The position numbers and the translations under genes were made by a program. Below the pieces are notes generated by a model. That model saw only the letters and a list, made by a program, of their open reading frames with translations. It ran no database searches and was not told where the DNA came from. A DNA stretch of 12,148 bases from an uncultured Collinsella sp. (GTDB lineage: Bacteria; Actinomycetota; Coriobacteriia; Coriobacteriales; Coriobacteriaceae). Below are positions 1 to 6,971 of this stretch, one piece after another. The stretch covers positions 1-12,148 of the forward strand of contig USLO01000039.1 of NCBI GenBank assembly GCA_900555515.1, read 5' to 3'. How positions within the stretch are numbered: the stretch's first letter is position 1; the number at the start of each line of letters is the position of its first letter.

Positions 1-3
1 TAA

Positions 4-83
4 CCGCCCACTGCGGATCCGCACGGTGGGTGGTGTGGAAGGGGCTGAGGATCAAAAGTCCTCACCCCTATCCGATTGGGCGG
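4..83 (-). terminator. Structured 3' flank of the DUF748 gene, possible terminator
   Basis: This stretch lies just downstream of the DUF748 stop codon. It holds a hairpin (41-51 with 59-68; GGGG and GAGGA blocks pairing around a 7-nt loop with a one-base bulge), a perfect 12-bp palindrome TGCGGATCCGCA at 12-23, and an outer pair CCGCCCA (4-10) with TGGGCGG (77-83). The hairpin sits where a terminator for the minus-strand gene is expected, but no run of U follows it, so an intrinsic terminator is not proven. The nested outer arms could instead fold the whole segment into a multi-branched structure. No gene is visible between position 1 and the stop codon. Confidence 0.35.
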
Positions 84-86
84 CGA

Positions 87-2549
87 TCACTGGAGCTTCG
101 TGCTCATGGCGCCTGAAAGCTTGGTGAGGAGCGCCGTGGCGACGGCGTTTCCGTCAATGCCTTCGGCGGAGAACCTGCCGTTTTCATAGCGCACGCCGTT
201 GAGGACGATGCTGCCGCCGAGGTACTTCTCGGTCTTCTTGGCGTACTTGTCCTTGCCCGTCAACAGGCTGGCGAGGCCAGAAAGCTCGCGTATGGCCTTC
301 GTCTCCCTGGTGCCGGGCTGGTCGATTTCGGCCTTCTTGACGCAAAGCGTGACCGGGTCGGTCGTCTTGACTGCAAGGCCCGTGAGGGCGGCGTTGTTCC
401 ATGTCATGAGGCTGCGGCCCTTGGCGTTGAGCATGTTGAACTTCGCCATGCTGATGTCGCCCGCCCAGCTCGCAACCTGCTTGTCCTTTTCGGACGCAAG
501 GCCGAACCTGCCCTTGCTCTCGAGCGTGCCGCTCTGCGCGCCGATGCCGGCGTAGGCCGTCATGACGGAGGAGAGCGACTTCATGTTGATGCCCGACAGC
601 GTCGTCGAGACGTCGGCGGTCATGGGCGAGAGCGTCACGGTGCCGTCTGCCGCAAGGGTGCCGCCCGCAGTGCCTGCGGACATCTTCACGGTGGCGGCAG
701 CGCCTTCGGCCGAGGAGAGGTTCTTCACCGAGGCGTTGATGTCGGAGACCGTGATGGCGGCGTTGGGCTTGACGCTCGTGTCGCGGAAGTTGAATCTGGA
801 GTTCTTCACGTCGGCCGAAGCGACCTTCCACTGCCAGGGCTTGCCCGCCTTTTCGGTGGTCTTCGCATCGGCGTCCTTCTGGGCCGCCTTCTTGGCTGCG
901 CCTGCCTTGGAGGGCATGAGATTGAGGCCGGCGGAGGTCATGACGGCGTTGACGACGGCCGTGTCGAGCAGGATGCTGTCGACGTTGACGGACTGCTTCG
1001 CCGTGTCAAGGCTGCCGAGCTTGACGGAGGCGGTTCTGGCGGAGACGAGCGTCGACTTGCCCTGTTTCACCTGAAGGTTGGTAAGGGAGGCGGTGCCGCT
1101 GCCCGTGACGGCGGAGCCCTTGACGGCTGCCTTGACGTTGAGGCTAACGGCGCCCGAGGCATCGAAGCCCGTTGCGTTCCTGATGTAGGAGGCGAGCTGT
1201 GCGGCCTGCAGGCCGCTGGCCTTGAGGGTGGCGTTGACCACGAGCGGTGCAGGCGTGACGTCCGCCGCAAGCGAGAGCATGCCGCCGAAAACCTTTGCGC
1301 CCGCTTCGGCCTTCGCGGGCTTGGCGTTCGCTGCGTTCGTCAGGCCCGTGACCGTGGCGTTGAGGGCCGTGACGTTGATTTTGGCGGCGGGCCTGACGGT
1401 CGAGTCGTTCCAGGTGGCGTTGCCGTTGCGGATCTGCACGGAGTCCACGCGCCAGTGCCAGCCGGAGTTGCTGCCGGAATCCTTGCCCGAGTCCGCAGCG
1501 GCGCCCGACGAGAAGCCTTGGGCGGTCTGGGAGACGTTGAGGCCGGAGGGCGTGTTGACGAAGTGGACCTTCGGATCCTGAATGACGATGCTGCCGACGG
1601 AGGCCTGATGTTCGAGAAGGTCCAACTCGGTGAGCTGCAGGCTCGCCTTCTTGAAGGAGGCGAGCGGCTGGACGCGGTTGCTGACCTGCTGGACGGCGGT
1701 GAGGTCGTTGACGTTCACGGTGCCCGAGACGAGCATCTTGCCGGGCTTGCCGCTCGTAGCATTGCGGAAGACGACGTTGACCTCGGTCGAGAGACGGCCG
1801 TTTTCAAGCATGAGGCTCGGCGTATTGAGCGCGGGCACGAGCTTGAAGACGGGGGCGAGGTCCAGATTCGAGATCTTCATGTTGAGGCGCGCCGAGAGCG
1901 TGGTGCCGAAGGGCTGCGTGGAGCCCGTGGCGAAGATCGGCGTGCCGTTGAGCTTCATGGAGAGCTTGGGCGTGACGAGGCTGCTCTTGGAGTTGGCGAG
2001 CGTGCTCACGAACGGAAGCTCGAGGTTGAAGTCGGTGACCGACTGGTCGATGGCGCGTGCGCGGTCGAGGACCTGAAGGGAGGAGTTTTTGACGCTGATG
2101 TTGTAGACCGCGAAGGAGGGAAGGCTGCTGCTTTCCGAGGAGGCCTTTTCCGACGATCCGCCTTCGGCCGAACCGTGGCCGTTCATGAGCCTGCGCATGT
2201 CCTCGTCATCGAGTGCGACGACGGCGTTGAGCCCGTCGACGGTCACTTCGTCAATGACGGGCGCAAGCTCGACGAGCGTCTGGGCCGACGCATTCACGTA
2301 GAAGCGGTCGAGCGAGAGAAGCGGAGGGTTGTTGTTCTTGCCTGCAACCGTGAGCCCCTCGAGCGTGAACTCCCAGGTCCACGGATTGAAGGCGACATTT
2401 GTGACGGTCACGCTGCGTCCGAGCTGCTTGCCGAGCGTGTCGGCGAGCGTCGACTTGACGAGCGTGGGCACCGCGAGATAGCCGGCGGCTGCGTAAAGCG
2501 CCGTGGCGACGACGGCCGCGCCTGCCGTGATCTTGAAAATGCTGGCCAT
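87..2549 (-). CDS. DUF748 / AsmA-like envelope protein, 820 aa
   Basis: The protein has one N-terminal membrane segment (residues about 5-28) followed by a long periplasmic region rich in Ala, Ser, Thr, Val and Asn. The block just after the anchor (about 40-110, with the motif FNPWTWEFTLEGL) is the usual start of DUF748 proteins, which belong to the AsmA-like superfamily of Gram-negative envelope proteins linked to outer-membrane homeostasis or lipid transport. Three related modules begin near residues 144, 364 (WHWRVDSVQIRNGNATW) and 572 (WQWKVASADVKNSRFNF); the last two align clearly to each other over about 90 residues. Low-complexity linkers (about 125-143, 345-363, 548-570) separate them. 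It is shorter than the 1,000 or more residues usual for DUF748. I chose the ATG at 2549 because GGGAGGG lies just upstream and MASIFK begins a plausible anchor; the frame stays open to 2621, but those codons overlap the promoter. The product is foreign to the monoderm genes to its right. The exact role is unknown. Confidence 0.8.
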   Translation of the reverse strand: MASIFKITAGAAVVATALYAAAGYLAVPTLVKSTLADTLGKQLGRSVTVTNVAFNPWTWEFTLEGLTVAGKNNNPPLLSLDRFYVNASAQTLVELAPVIDEVTVDGLNAVVALDDEDMRRLMNGHGSAEGGSSEKASSESSSLPSFAVYNISVKNSSLQVLDRARAIDQSVTDFNLELPFVSTLANSKSSLVTPKLSMKLNGTPIFATGSTQPFGTTLSARLNMKISNLDLAPVFKLVPALNTPSLMLENGRLSTEVNVVFRNATSGKPGKMLVSGTVNVNDLTAVQQVSNRVQPLASFKKASLQLTELDLLEHQASVGSIVIQDPKVHFVNTPSGLNVSQTAQGFSSGAAADSGKDSGSNSGWHWRVDSVQIRNGNATWNDSTVRPAAKINVTALNATVTGLTNAANAKPAKAEAGAKVFGGMLSLAADVTPAPLVVNATLKASGLQAAQLASYIRNATGFDASGAVSLNVKAAVKGSAVTGSGTASLTNLQVKQGKSTLVSARTASVKLGSLDTAKQSVNVDSILLDTAVVNAVMTSAGLNLMPSKAGAAKKAAQKDADAKTTEKAGKPWQWKVASADVKNSRFNFRDTSVKPNAAITVSDINASVKNLSSAEGAAATVKMSAGTAGGTLAADGTVTLSPMTADVSTTLSGINMKSLSSVMTAYAGIGAQSGTLESKGRFGLASEKDKQVASWAGDISMAKFNMLNAKGRSLMTWNNAALTGLAVKTTDPVTLCVKKAEIDQPGTRETKAIRELSGLASLLTGKDKYAKKTEKYLGGSIVLNGVRYENGRFSAEGIDGNAVATALLTKLSGAMSTKLQ

Positions 2550-2586
2550 GTCCTGCCCTCCCTGACTAGGTTCCCCTGTTCTGTAC

Positions 2587-2592
2587 ATTATA
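2587..2592 (-). promoter_or_regulatory. -10 box of the DUF748 gene
   Basis: The minus strand reads TATAAT, a perfect sigma-70 -10 box, about 38 bases upstream of the chosen ATG, which implies a 5' leader of about 30 bases. At 16-18 bp spacing the -35 position reads TCGGAG, ATCGGA or AATCGG, none close to TTGACA. A small dyad, GTGCCA (2594-2599) and TGGCAC (2616-2621), flanks the core and could be an operator. The poor -35 region would also fit a promoter cut by the nearby seam. Confidence 0.5.
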
Positions 2593-2599
2593 GGTGCCA

Positions 2600-2667
2600 G
2601 TTCAGAGGCTCCGATTGGCACGATGGAGGTGAAAACACCGCCAACGCTTCTGCCCGAGGAAGTTCAG
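2600..2667. other. Seam between two sequence backgrounds
   Basis: On the right, the glycosyltransferase frame loses family resemblance after residue 205 (position 2668) and then encodes 21 unrelated residues to a stop at 2602. On the left, the DUF748 promoter has a -10 box but no -35 box. The change from a Gram-negative envelope gene to actinobacterial-type operons happens within these 70 bases. No insertion-sequence end, tRNA, integrase or target duplication is visible. A misjoined metagenomic contig is the simplest reading; recombination in a real genome is not excluded. Confidence 0.6.
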
Positions 2668-3282
2668 CGGGTCGCGGCAGAAGACGCGATGGTCGTAGCC
2701 CGTCCCAATCACGTGGATGCGATCGGCATCGACGCCGCACACCAGGCCAATCTGCTCAGCCTGCTCAGCATGGAGCGCAAAGACGGCATCGAGCCGACGA
2801 ACCGCGCTTACGATGCGATCGCGTTCGAGCGCATGCGAACGCAGCTGGCGCAAGTCGGTCGAATGGCACACGGCAACAACCGGCACGCCCCGGACGCACT
2901 CGCGCGCCAATGCGGTCACCAGATACAGGTGATGGCAGATCACCAGATCGGGCCGAAACTCAGCCACCGCCCGATCGATTGCAGCAGCAAATGCCCGCTC
3001 AAATGCCTTGAGCATCGAAGGCGTCAGGTCACGATAGCGTGTAGAGGGATAGGGCATGACATCGGACATGCCGCAGATGGGAAACGGCAGCTCGGGCGAC
3101 TCGAACGGCACGGCAAACACAGCAGCACGCCGGTCCAGCTCGCCTTGGGTATCACCCGGTGCCGCGCCGCAAAGCACGGCGGCGCGATGCCCCGTCTCGA
3201 TCTGCTCGCGCACGAGCGCGGCAAGGTAGGTGCCGCTGCCGGTGCTATCTGGTTTTTGTGCCGAGATATTGAGGATGCGCAT
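2602..3282 (-). CDS. GT4-type glycosyltransferase, C-terminal half missing
   Basis: The first 205 residues look like the N-terminal Rossmann domain of a retaining GT-B (GT4) glycosyltransferase. A beta strand and glycine-rich loop (RILNISAQKPDSTGSGTYL, residues 2-20) is followed by PFPICGMSDVMPY (66-78), DLVICHHLY (112-120), VVAVCHSTDLRQLR (135-148) and IHVIGTGYD (189-197), the strand that normally leads into the second domain. The nucleotide-sugar-binding C-terminal domain, with its E-x7-E motif, is absent: full family members have about 400 residues, this one 226, and the last 21 do not look like the family. It should be inactive as it stands. The ATG at 3282 is preferred over a GTG at 3294 because AGGGGT lies about 10 bases upstream. 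It starts 14 bases after the activase stop, so it is the fourth gene of that operon. Acceptor and sugar are unknown. Confidence 0.75.
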   Translation of the reverse strand: MRILNISAQKPDSTGSGTYLAALVREQIETGHRAAVLCGAAPGDTQGELDRRAAVFAVPFESPELPFPICGMSDVMPYPSTRYRDLTPSMLKAFERAFAAAIDRAVAEFRPDLVICHHLYLVTALARECVRGVPVVAVCHSTDLRQLRSHALERDRIVSAVRRLDAVFALHAEQAEQIGLVCGVDADRIHVIGTGYDHRVFCRDPLNFLGQKRWRCFHLHRANRSL

Positions 3283-3296
3283 ATCGCGGTACACCC

Positions 3297-4061
3297 CTAG
3301 GCCAAGGCGGCGGCGCGGACAGCCGCGCCAATCGCTCCGGCAAAGCGAGCCTGGGGCGAGGTGGTCACCGGCGACCCCAGTAGCTCGCCTAACCGCTCCA
3401 CCACGAAGGCGTTCTCACACAGGCCACCGGTCAGGTAGTACGGGGCACCCGCCGCCTGCCCGGCCATAGTGGCCACGCGCGACACGACGCTCTCGATCAC
3501 ACCGCGGGCGATGTTCTCGCGCGGCTCACCGCGACCGATCAGGCTGATGACCTCGCTTTCGGCAAACACCGTGCACATGCTGCTGATCTTGGTGGGCTCG
3601 CCGGAACGCGCCAAGTCGGCCATCTGCTGCTGGGAAATGCCTAGGCGGTCGGCCATGATCTCCAAAAAACGCCCCGTACCGGCAGCGCACTTGTCGTTCA
3701 TGGCAAATTTGGCCACGCGGCCACTTTTAAGCTGAATGACCTTGGTGTCCTGACCGCCCACGTCGATCACGGTGCCGTGGTCGCCAAACAGGCGCACGGC
3801 ACCGGTACCGTGACAGGTGATCTCGGTCACGACCTTGTGCGCATAGGGCACGGCGACACGACCGTAGCCGGTCGCGACCACGCGCACGTCGTCGGCAGCC
3901 ACGTCATAGCCGGCCGCGGCAAGCTCGCCGCGCAGACGCTCCGCCGCATCGACCGACGAATACCCCGTCGGCATGACGCAGGTCCACGCAATGGCGCCGT
4001 CCGTCTCCACCACTGCAGCCTTCGCGGCCGTCGAGCCTATGTCGATACCAATGCCAACCAC
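3297..4061 (-). CDS. Acyl-CoA dehydratase activase-type ATPase (HgdC/YjiL family), 254 aa
   Basis: This is a BadF/BadG/BcrA/BcrD-type ATPase of the ASKHA fold. In the known family a homodimer holds one [4Fe-4S] cluster between subunits, binds two ATP, and on hydrolysis sends a very low-potential electron to its partner reductase. Visible motifs are the phosphate loop GIDIGST (residues 5-11), VIDVGGQDTK (98-107), NDKCAAGTGRF (122-132) and SSMCTVFAESEV (160-171). Cys125 and Cys163 fall where the two cluster ligands of the Acidaminococcus archetype lie. YLTGG near residue 210 is the adenosine-side motif. The length is normal for the family. The start is GTG, supported by AAGGAGG six bases upstream. 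It follows the two double-cubane-type reductase genes, so it is their likely electron donor. Cytoplasmic and expected to be oxygen-sensitive. Confidence 0.92.
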   Translation of the reverse strand: MVGIGIDIGSTAAKAAVVETDGAIAWTCVMPTGYSSVDAAERLRGELAAAGYDVAADDVRVVATGYGRVAVPYAHKVVTEITCHGTGAVRLFGDHGTVIDVGGQDTKVIQLKSGRVAKFAMNDKCAAGTGRFLEIMADRLGISQQQMADLARSGEPTKISSMCTVFAESEVISLIGRGEPRENIARGVIESVVSRVATMAGQAAGAPYYLTGGLCENAFVVERLGELLGSPVTTSPQARFAGAIGAAVRAAALA

Positions 4062-4075
4062 GACATCCTCCTTCT

Positions 4076-4106
4076 ATGCGGCAAAGCAGCTATCCCTTTG
4101 CCGCAT
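4076..4106 (-). other. Intercistronic hairpin between reductase and activase genes
   Basis: An 11-bp perfect stem (ATGCGGCAAAG pairing with CTTTGCCGCAT) closes a 9-nt loop. It fills most of the 50-base gap between the reductase stop and the activase ribosome binding site, ending just before AAGGAGG. No U-run follows, so it is not a classical terminator. It could stabilise the upstream mRNA or tune the reductase-to-activase ratio; that is inference. Confidence 0.6.
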
Positions 4107-4111
4107 TTGTC

Positions 4112-5275
4112 CTACAGGGTTTCGATGAAGGCGGCGATGCGGGTCTCGATCTGCCCCATGTCGCCGTTGCTGTAGTCGGTCTCGATCTTCATATACGGAA
4201 TACCCGCACCCTCGACAGCCTCCTGCATGCGCGCACTCTCCACGTTAAAGGTGTGGCACGCCTGGAGCACGCTCTCCACTACGCCATCGACGTGATACTT
4301 CTCGCACATGGCCAGGGTGTTGTCCATACGGCCGTCGTTGGGCGTCATGACCGAGCAGTTGATGTCCAGGTAGCGGTCGGCGATGGCGCGCAGGATATCG
4401 GGCGCGTCCGGGTCGATCATCATGGCCGCCGTGCGCTCGCCCGAGCAGTCGTCCATGCACACGACCACACCGCCGTTGGACTCGATGGTTCGACCGATCT
4501 TGTTGATTACGCCGCCCACCGGGCAGCCGGTGATCAGAATGCGCTTGGCATCCGCCGCAACCGGGCGCTCGCCCGCGTCGTAGGCCTCGTGCAGCTTGAC
4601 AACCTTTTGCTCCAGCTGCTGCGTATAGGCCTCGATATCAAAGCTGAACGTACCGGCAAACATGGTGCTCATCAGGTCGACGCCGCTCATGGCCGCAGGC
4701 TGGTTGGCCTGGAGGGCAAACATCTCGAGTTGCGCCGCACGCAGACGGTTGCGGCGTCGGACGGCAGCGCGCAAGTCATCGTCGGTAATCGTGATGCCGT
4801 AGAAGCCCTCGAGCTCCTCTTTGAGCAGGCGGCACTCCTCGTACCAGCCTTCACGCTCGTAGGCGCGATCGCGACCCTGCGGCAGGTGCAGAATGTGCGT
4901 GCGTTTGAGCTCGTTGAGCAGCTCGTACATCTTCTTCTTGCCGTCGCAGGTGGTCTCGCCGATGATCATGTCGCTAAAGTACGTAAACGGGCACTTTTGC
5001 GAATAGGCAAAACCGTACGTCGACTTGATGAGCGGACACAGATTTGCCGGCAGCACCTTCTCGGCCTCGGGAATCACCTCATCGGACGTACCGCACAGAG
5101 CCACGCTCGAGGCGCCCGCTGCATCGATAATCTCGAGCGGCGTATAGCTGCACAAAAAGCCGACCAGGCGATTACCCGCCTGCTTATAATCCTTGACGCG
5201 AATAAACGCCGCCTTGCGTTGCTCGTTGAACTCCTCAAACGTGGACGGCAACGGCTGCTCAATATTTTCCGACAT
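4112..5275 (-). CDS. Double-cubane-cluster-type anaerobic reductase (YjiM/HgdB family), 387 aa
   Basis: This closely matches, from memory, E. coli YjiM and the double-cubane-cluster proteins related to the D/HgdB subunit of 2-hydroxyacyl-CoA dehydratases. Cysteine motifs in order: FLCSYTP (C42), LCGTSDE (C61), NLCPLIKS (C80), KCPFTYFSD (C95), TTCDGKKKMYE (C110), ITGCPVGG (C251), CMDDCSGE (C273, C277), INCSVMTPND (C307) and LQACHTF (C340). In the studied members a partner ATPase reduces an [Fe8S9] double cubane that can reduce small molecules such as acetylene; the physiological substrate is not known. I chose the ATG at 5275 (MSENIEQ) because AAGGAG sits five bases upstream and the length then fits the family; the frame is open further upstream, but that part has no resemblance. 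A 154-base gap separates it from its upstream paralogue, in which I see only a 5-bp hairpin (GGAAA/TTTCC) and no gene. Substrate specificity cannot be read from the sequence. Confidence 0.88.
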   Translation of the reverse strand: MSENIEQPLPSTFEEFNEQRKAAFIRVKDYKQAGNRLVGFLCSYTPLEIIDAAGASSVALCGTSDEVIPEAEKVLPANLCPLIKSTYGFAYSQKCPFTYFSDMIIGETTCDGKKKMYELLNELKRTHILHLPQGRDRAYEREGWYEECRLLKEELEGFYGITITDDDLRAAVRRRNRLRAAQLEMFALQANQPAAMSGVDLMSTMFAGTFSFDIEAYTQQLEQKVVKLHEAYDAGERPVAADAKRILITGCPVGGVINKIGRTIESNGGVVVCMDDCSGERTAAMMIDPDAPDILRAIADRYLDINCSVMTPNDGRMDNTLAMCEKYHVDGVVESVLQACHTFNVESARMQEAVEGAGIPYMKIETDYSNGDMGQIETRIAAFIETL

Positions 5276-5429
5276 ATAACTCCTTAACAAACCTTTTAAC
5301 CAACCAAGGAAACGGCTTTCCCAGGTGCCCGAGGTTGCCGTGAAAGAGGAGCGCCGCGTACTTTGGTATGCAAGCGATGGTTTGAACGGCAAGATCGGGT
5401 GCTTGGGGAAGCCGCTGGACCGGATAGCC

Positions 5430-6713
5430 CTAAATGGTTTCCAAGAAAGCCTCAATCCTGGTTTGCAGTTGGCCTGCATCCTCGCCGGCGTAGTCGGTCG
5501 TGATGTGCATAAACGGGATGCCGGCCTCTTCGGCGGCCTTCTCCACGGCAAACGACTCCATCTCGTAGAGCGTGCAGAACTGCAAGGCCACGTCGACGAT
5601 GCCGTCGGCATGCAGGTCCTTGGCCATCTGGACAATGTCCTTCATACGCTGGTCGTTGGGCGTAAAGACGGCGCAGTTGATCTTAAAGTAGCGCTCGGCG
5701 ATGGCGTCGAGCATCTCGTCAACCGTCTCACCGGACTCGTCGACCAGGTCCTTGTAGTAGCGCGAGCCCGTGCAGGACTCCTCGCCCACCACGACGCCGC
5801 CGGCCTTCTCGATGAGGTTGAACAGCTTCCAGTTGGGCACGGCCATGGGCGTACCGGTGTACAGGATGCGCTTGGTCCCCTTGGGCGCCACGCCCTCGCC
5901 GGCCTCGACGCGCTCCTCGCACTCGGCAGCCATATCGTTGATGGCGCCGGTCAGACGCGGCGTGTCGTCCATAAAGGCTGCCTGTACGGTCAGCAGGCTA
6001 TCGAGACCGCTGATAGGCGCCGGGTCGGCAGCGCGCGTGGCAGCGAGGCGCTGCAGGGCGCGACGCTTCTCATTGACGGCGTGGATGGCGGCCTTCAGAC
6101 GCTCAGGCGTAATCGAGACGCCGCACTCTTCCTCGATCTTGGCAGCGAGCTTCTTGACCTCGGCCTTCCAGGTCACGAGCGTCGAATCGTCGTGCACGTT
6201 GGGGATATCCGTGACGTACATGTTCTTTTGCGTGGCAAAGAACTCGTAGGCTTTCTTCTTACCGTCGCAGGTGTTCTCGCCTACCACCAGGTCACTCGAC
6301 TCAATGTAGGGGCAGACCTCGCCCAGCTTAAAGCCGGCAAAGCTCTTGATAAGCGGGCAGGTGTTGCGCGGCAGGTGCTCCTCGACCTTATCGGTTGCCC
6401 AATCGGCACCCGAGCACAGGCCCACGGGAATGCCGTCACAGGCAAGCACGATCTCCTCGGGCACGTACACGCAGAACGAGCCGACGATCTTGGTGGCCTC
6501 GCCGGCCTCCTTCTTGTCGAGCATCTCTTTAATACGGCCGCTGTGGATGTTGGTGGCGACAAAATCCAGGTAGGACGTGGACTTGGGGCGATTGTTCTGC
6601 GTCAGGAACATATCGCCGTACATCTGGCCCACGGCGCCCAGCAGCATGTCGTGGTCGGCAAGATTCATGCCGAGGCTCTCCCACATCGGATGGAAATCGA
6701 ATTCTTCAGCCAT
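5430..6713 (-). CDS. Second HgdB/double-cubane-type reductase paralogue, 427 aa
   Basis: This is a clear paralogue of the next gene, with the same order of motifs: SFCVYVPEE (C81), GLCSGAD (C100), NTCPLIKS (C119), VCPYIESSD (C134), NTCDGKKKAYE (C149), EESCTGS (C314), INCAVFTPNDQRM (C347) and LQFCTLYEMES (C380). It differs in two ways. It has about 40 extra N-terminal residues (helical, MAEEFDFHPMWESLG and onward), and the ITGCPVGG motif of its partner reads YTGTPMAV here, so Thr288 replaces a conserved cysteine and the di-glycine is lost. Both reductases end alike, with a TDY motif, GQ and AF(I/L)ET. ATG at 6713 with AGAGGGG about eight bases upstream. It is the first gene of the reductase-activase operon, after a 444-bp leader region. 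It may be an independent double-cubane protein or one subunit of a heteromer with its neighbour. Reaction unknown. Confidence 0.85.
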   Translation of the reverse strand: MAEEFDFHPMWESLGMNLADHDMLLGAVGQMYGDMFLTQNNRPKSTSYLDFVATNIHSGRIKEMLDKKEAGEATKIVGSFCVYVPEEIVLACDGIPVGLCSGADWATDKVEEHLPRNTCPLIKSFAGFKLGEVCPYIESSDLVVGENTCDGKKKAYEFFATQKNMYVTDIPNVHDDSTLVTWKAEVKKLAAKIEEECGVSITPERLKAAIHAVNEKRRALQRLAATRAADPAPISGLDSLLTVQAAFMDDTPRLTGAINDMAAECEERVEAGEGVAPKGTKRILYTGTPMAVPNWKLFNLIEKAGGVVVGEESCTGSRYYKDLVDESGETVDEMLDAIAERYFKINCAVFTPNDQRMKDIVQMAKDLHADGIVDVALQFCTLYEMESFAVEKAAEEAGIPFMHITTDYAGEDAGQLQTRIEAFLETI

Positions 6714-6849
6714 GACGGTTCCCCTCTCGAACCAAAAATGAATAGCTACGGTATTTCTGCACGGTGGGTGGCGAAAACCCAGCCGTGCTCAAACCCGGAA
6801 TTTTGGGGAACCCGCTTTGCGGTCGATTATTTAGTTGTACGTCGTCTCT

Positions 6850-6889
6850 CCCGGAGCCGTGAACATACCTGCTCATATGCGGCTCCGAG
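6850..6889 (-). other. Long imperfect hairpin in the reductase operon leader
   Basis: Arms CTCGGAGCCG (6889-6880) and CGGCTCCGGG (6859-6850) pair over 10 bp with one G-U. Inside them, after a 4-base bulge, TGAGCA pairs with TGTTCA across a GGTA loop. No U-tract follows, so it is not an intrinsic terminator. It lies in the presumed 5' leader, about 135 bases before the first reductase start, and overlaps the end of a short ORF. Confidence 0.5.
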
Positions 6890-6941
6890 CCATATACAGG
6901 GCGCGCGCGGCAACGCGACGCGAATATGTCATCTGCAGCAC
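6873..6941 (-). CDS. Possible 22-codon leader ORF, Arg/Ala-rich
   Basis: A GTG at 6941 sits eight bases after a strong AGGAGG and opens a 22-codon frame ending in TGA at 6873 (start MLQMTYSRR, end YMARSRI, seven Arg if all are counted with the flanking residues). Its last codons form the 5' arm of the 6850-6889 hairpin and its stop lies inside the hairpin. That layout would let a translating ribosome open the hairpin. It could equally be a chance frame or the remnant of a lost gene. I do not recognise the peptide. Confidence 0.25.
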   Translation of the reverse strand: MLQMTYSRRVAARALYMARSRI

Positions 6942-6971
6942 CGGCGCACCCTCCTTTTCTCGTCGAAGGTA

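Noticed and set aside
21..33. 13-base direct match GCACGGTGGGTGG shared with 6759-6771
   Set aside because: A 13-base match is expected about once or twice by chance in a 12-kb window, the flanks do not match, and neither copy sits at a functional boundary.
1455..3011. Long plus-strand open frame of about 518 codons
   Set aside because: It runs antisense to the DUF748 gene and across the seam; its product is a charged, Arg/Glu/Asp-rich sequence with no domain, as expected opposite a GC-rich gene.
2623..3300. Plus-strand frame starting near a good GGAGGTGA at the seam
   Set aside because: GGAGGTGA has no start codon at proper distance, and the downstream frame is antisense to the recognisable glycosyltransferase. 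It could be the stub of a divergent gene cut by the seam, but this cannot be supported.
4076..5287. Plus-strand open frame of about 403 codons
   Set aside because: It is antisense to the YjiM-like gene, lacks a convincing ribosome binding site and resembles no family.
5276..5429. Possible regulatory element between the two reductase genes
   Set aside because: Only a 5-bp GGAAA/TTTCC hairpin and no promoter, terminator or conserved motif could be seen.
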